Below, one piece after another: positions 5,745 through 6,644 of a DNA stretch of 6,644 nt. Source of the DNA: Verrucomicrobiales bacterium (GTDB taxonomy: Bacteria; Verrucomicrobiota; Verrucomicrobiia; Limisphaerales; UBA1096); the NCBI GenBank assembly GCA_028817635.1, contig JAPPPH010000406.1:1-6644 (forward strand), in the 5' to 3' direction. Position numbers and translations under genes: made by a program. The notes below the pieces were generated by a model. It did not search any database and was not told the DNA's origin. It saw nothing but the letters and a program-made list of their open reading frames with translations. Every line of letters begins with the position of its first letter. Positions within the stretch are counted from its first letter, which is position 1.

Positions 5745-5772
5745 TTGACTCTAATAGAGATTTTTTTATTCT
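5745..5772 (+). promoter_or_regulatory. Candidate sigma70-like promoter for the DUF4190-like gene
   Basis: TTGACT (5745-5750) and TATTCT (5767-5772) are separated by 16 bp, a near-consensus housekeeping promoter 24 bp before the ATG at 5797. The region is AT-rich with a T7 run, unlike the GC-rich surroundings. A second possible -10, TACAAT at 5787-5792, is too close to the ATG unless the message is leaderless. It implies this gene is transcribed separately from the clp operon. Confidence 0.5.
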
Positions 5773-5796
5773 TCGCGCTGTTGTAATACAATCAAA

Positions 5797-6567
5797 ATGA
5801 ATAACGAACAAACTCCTTCAACCAAGCTGGCCGTAGTCAGTCTCGTTTGCGGAATCCTGACATTGATCATTCCCTGTTTGACTGTGTTGCCTGAAATCAT
5901 TTGTGGGCACAAGGCGTATTCGAGGGCTAAAAAAGACCCGGCGAATTTCGGTGGGCAGGGAATGGCGATCGCCGGATTGGTCACCGGATACCTCGGGTTG
6001 GTCATTGCATTGTTAATAAGTGTCATTTTTGCTGGGGCTCTATTGCCGGGGCTGAGCAATGCCAAGGCTAAGGCTCAGCGAATTTCTTGCGTGAACAATT
6101 TGAAGCAAATTGGCACTGGATTGCGTATTTATGCCGTCGATAATCAGGATAAATTTCCGTGGCAGATTGATGAGGAGCACGGTTCCGGAAAATACGCCGA
6201 GCCTCGATCAGACACGACCGCGCTGTTGGACACCAGTGGGAATCCGATTTTTGACAAGAACGCGTGGCGCCATTTTCAGGCTCTCGAGAATGAGTTAGTG
6301 AATCCAAAGGTGCTACGCTGCCCGGCAGATACAGGTGTACAGGCGGCAACCTCTTTTTCGAACCTGTCAGCGAACTCAGTCAGCTACTGGATAAGGACGG
6401 ATGAGGAAGTGACTGAGAGTACCCCGTATGAAATCGTAGTGGTCTGTCCGCATCATGATGGTCAGCACAATGTGCTGCTATCCGATTCATCCGTCCAACA
6501 GGCGAACCCATCACAGCTCAAAGAGTATTTTCAGATGCTCGCCAAGCCAATCGAGGTTGATCCCTGA
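5797..6567 (+). CDS. DUF4190-like membrane protein with pseudopilin-like soluble region
   Basis: Exact role unknown; probably an inner-membrane protein with an exposed C-terminal domain. The 256 residues begin with a DUF4190-type pair of helices: about 11-35 (LAVVSLVCGILTLIIPCLTVL), then the linker GHKAYSRAKKDPANFGGQGMA, then about 57-86 (AIAGLVTGYLGLVIALLISV). Directly after helix 2 comes LLPGLSNAKAKAQRISCVNNLKQIG...YAVDNQDKFPW, the stretch that in Verrucomicrobiota and Planctomycetota pseudopilins follows the cleaved N-terminal methylation helix. No prepilin cleavage motif is present, so the DUF4190 helices seem to replace it. C175 in LRCPAD and the HHDGQHNVLLSDSSV segment (219-233) recall the C-terminal H-X-DG region of such proteins, with Ser where Gly is usual. 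ATG 5797 is preceded by a plausible promoter but no Shine-Dalgarno site. Composition is visibly less GC-rich than the clp genes. Confidence 0.8.
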   Translation: MNNEQTPSTKLAVVSLVCGILTLIIPCLTVLPEIICGHKAYSRAKKDPANFGGQGMAIAGLVTGYLGLVIALLISVIFAGALLPGLSNAKAKAQRISCVNNLKQIGTGLRIYAVDNQDKFPWQIDEEHGSGKYAEPRSDTTALLDTSGNPIFDKNAWRHFQALENELVNPKVLRCPADTGVQAATSFSNLSANSVSYWIRTDEEVTESTPYEIVVVCPHHDGQHNVLLSDSSVQQANPSQLKEYFQMLAKPIEVDP

Positions 6568-6577
6568 GTAAGGGATC
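6559..6577. other. Hairpin spanning the stop codon of the last gene
   Basis: GATCCCT (6559-6565), loop GAGTA, AGGGATC (6571-6577) form a perfect 7-bp stem, with the TGA stop (6565-6567) at the top of the 5' arm. It is followed by GCAAAAG rather than a T-run, so it is not a classic terminator. It could protect the 3' end of the message. Confidence 0.4.
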
Positions 6578-6591
6578 GCAAAAGAGTGACG

Positions 6592-6632
6592 CCTGGCCAA
6601 GCGCAAGGTAGGGACGGCTGTCCCAGCCGTCC
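6592..6632. repeat. Composite palindromic repeat: CTGGCCAAGCG plus 9-bp hairpin
   Basis: CTGGCCAAGCG, a one-base variant of the CTTGGCCAAGCG element, is followed by AAGGTAGGGACGGCTG (identical to 1327-1342). It ends in a perfect hairpin: GGACGGCTG (6612-6620), loop TCC, CAGCCGTCC (6624-6632). Its centre GCTGTCCCAGC is the reverse complement of 1461-1471. This is the best-preserved copy of the composite family. The last dozen bases of the window after it show nothing recognisable. Confidence 0.7.
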
Positions 6633-6644
6633 TCTGGTCAAGAC

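Noticed and set aside
1..6644. CRISPR array, tRNA or rRNA genes, IS element or phage genes
   Set aside because: I saw no regular direct repeats with spacers, no cloverleaf or rRNA signature, and no transposase, integrase or phage protein motif on either strand.

Overview
The window looks like bacterial chromosome, most likely from the Verrucomicrobiota or a neighbouring PVC lineage (inference, moderate confidence). The grounds are GC-rich housekeeping genes with few clear Shine-Dalgarno sites, intergenic DNA full of short palindromic repeats and CACGGAT/TTCCGTG strings, and a pseudopilin-like protein carrying an 'LLPxLSxAKxKAQ...CVNNLKQIG' signature typical of that group. All recognised genes lie on the + strand.

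Layout. (1) 2-1321 is the 3' part of a KamA-family radical SAM aminomutase gene whose start lies before the window. (2) 1322-1572 is a 251-bp gap made almost entirely of repeats: a degenerate hairpin, two facing arrays of ~9-nt CACGGAT/TTCCGTG units, a GGCGCGCT hairpin next to TTGGCCAA, and a perfect 14-bp palindrome. (3) 1573-2382 is one reading frame for a membrane-anchored ankyrin protein, interrupted by a TAG at 1675-1677. (4) 2417-5573 is a tight run clpP - clpX - class I/II aminotransferase with gaps of 11 and 8 bp, very probably one operon. (5) 5574-5796 is a 223-bp gap with overlapping palindromes, a perfect 20-bp-stem hairpin whose loop is complementary to the aminotransferase stop region, and a plausible sigma70-like promoter. 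(6) 5797-6567 encodes a DUF4190-like membrane protein fused to a pseudopilin-like region. (7) 6568-6644 holds a hairpin over the stop codon and another copy of the repeat family.

How the genes relate. ClpP and ClpX form the ATP-dependent ClpXP protease, and both keep all catalytic and nucleotide-binding motifs. The aminotransferase is most like the PatA-type subgroup and probably rides on the same transcript without a proven link to proteolysis. The KamA-family enzyme keeps both aspartates that bind lysine in clostridial lysine 2,3-aminomutase, at identical spacing to the PLP lysine, but lacks the C-terminal zinc cysteines. The trigger-factor gene often found upstream of clpP is absent; the ankyrin gene occupies that place.

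No complete new defence or mobile system is visible. The most unusual content is the interspersed palindrome/hairpin family, the possible pseudoknot after the aminotransferase gene, the in-frame TAG in the ankyrin frame, and the DUF4190-pseudopilin hybrid.
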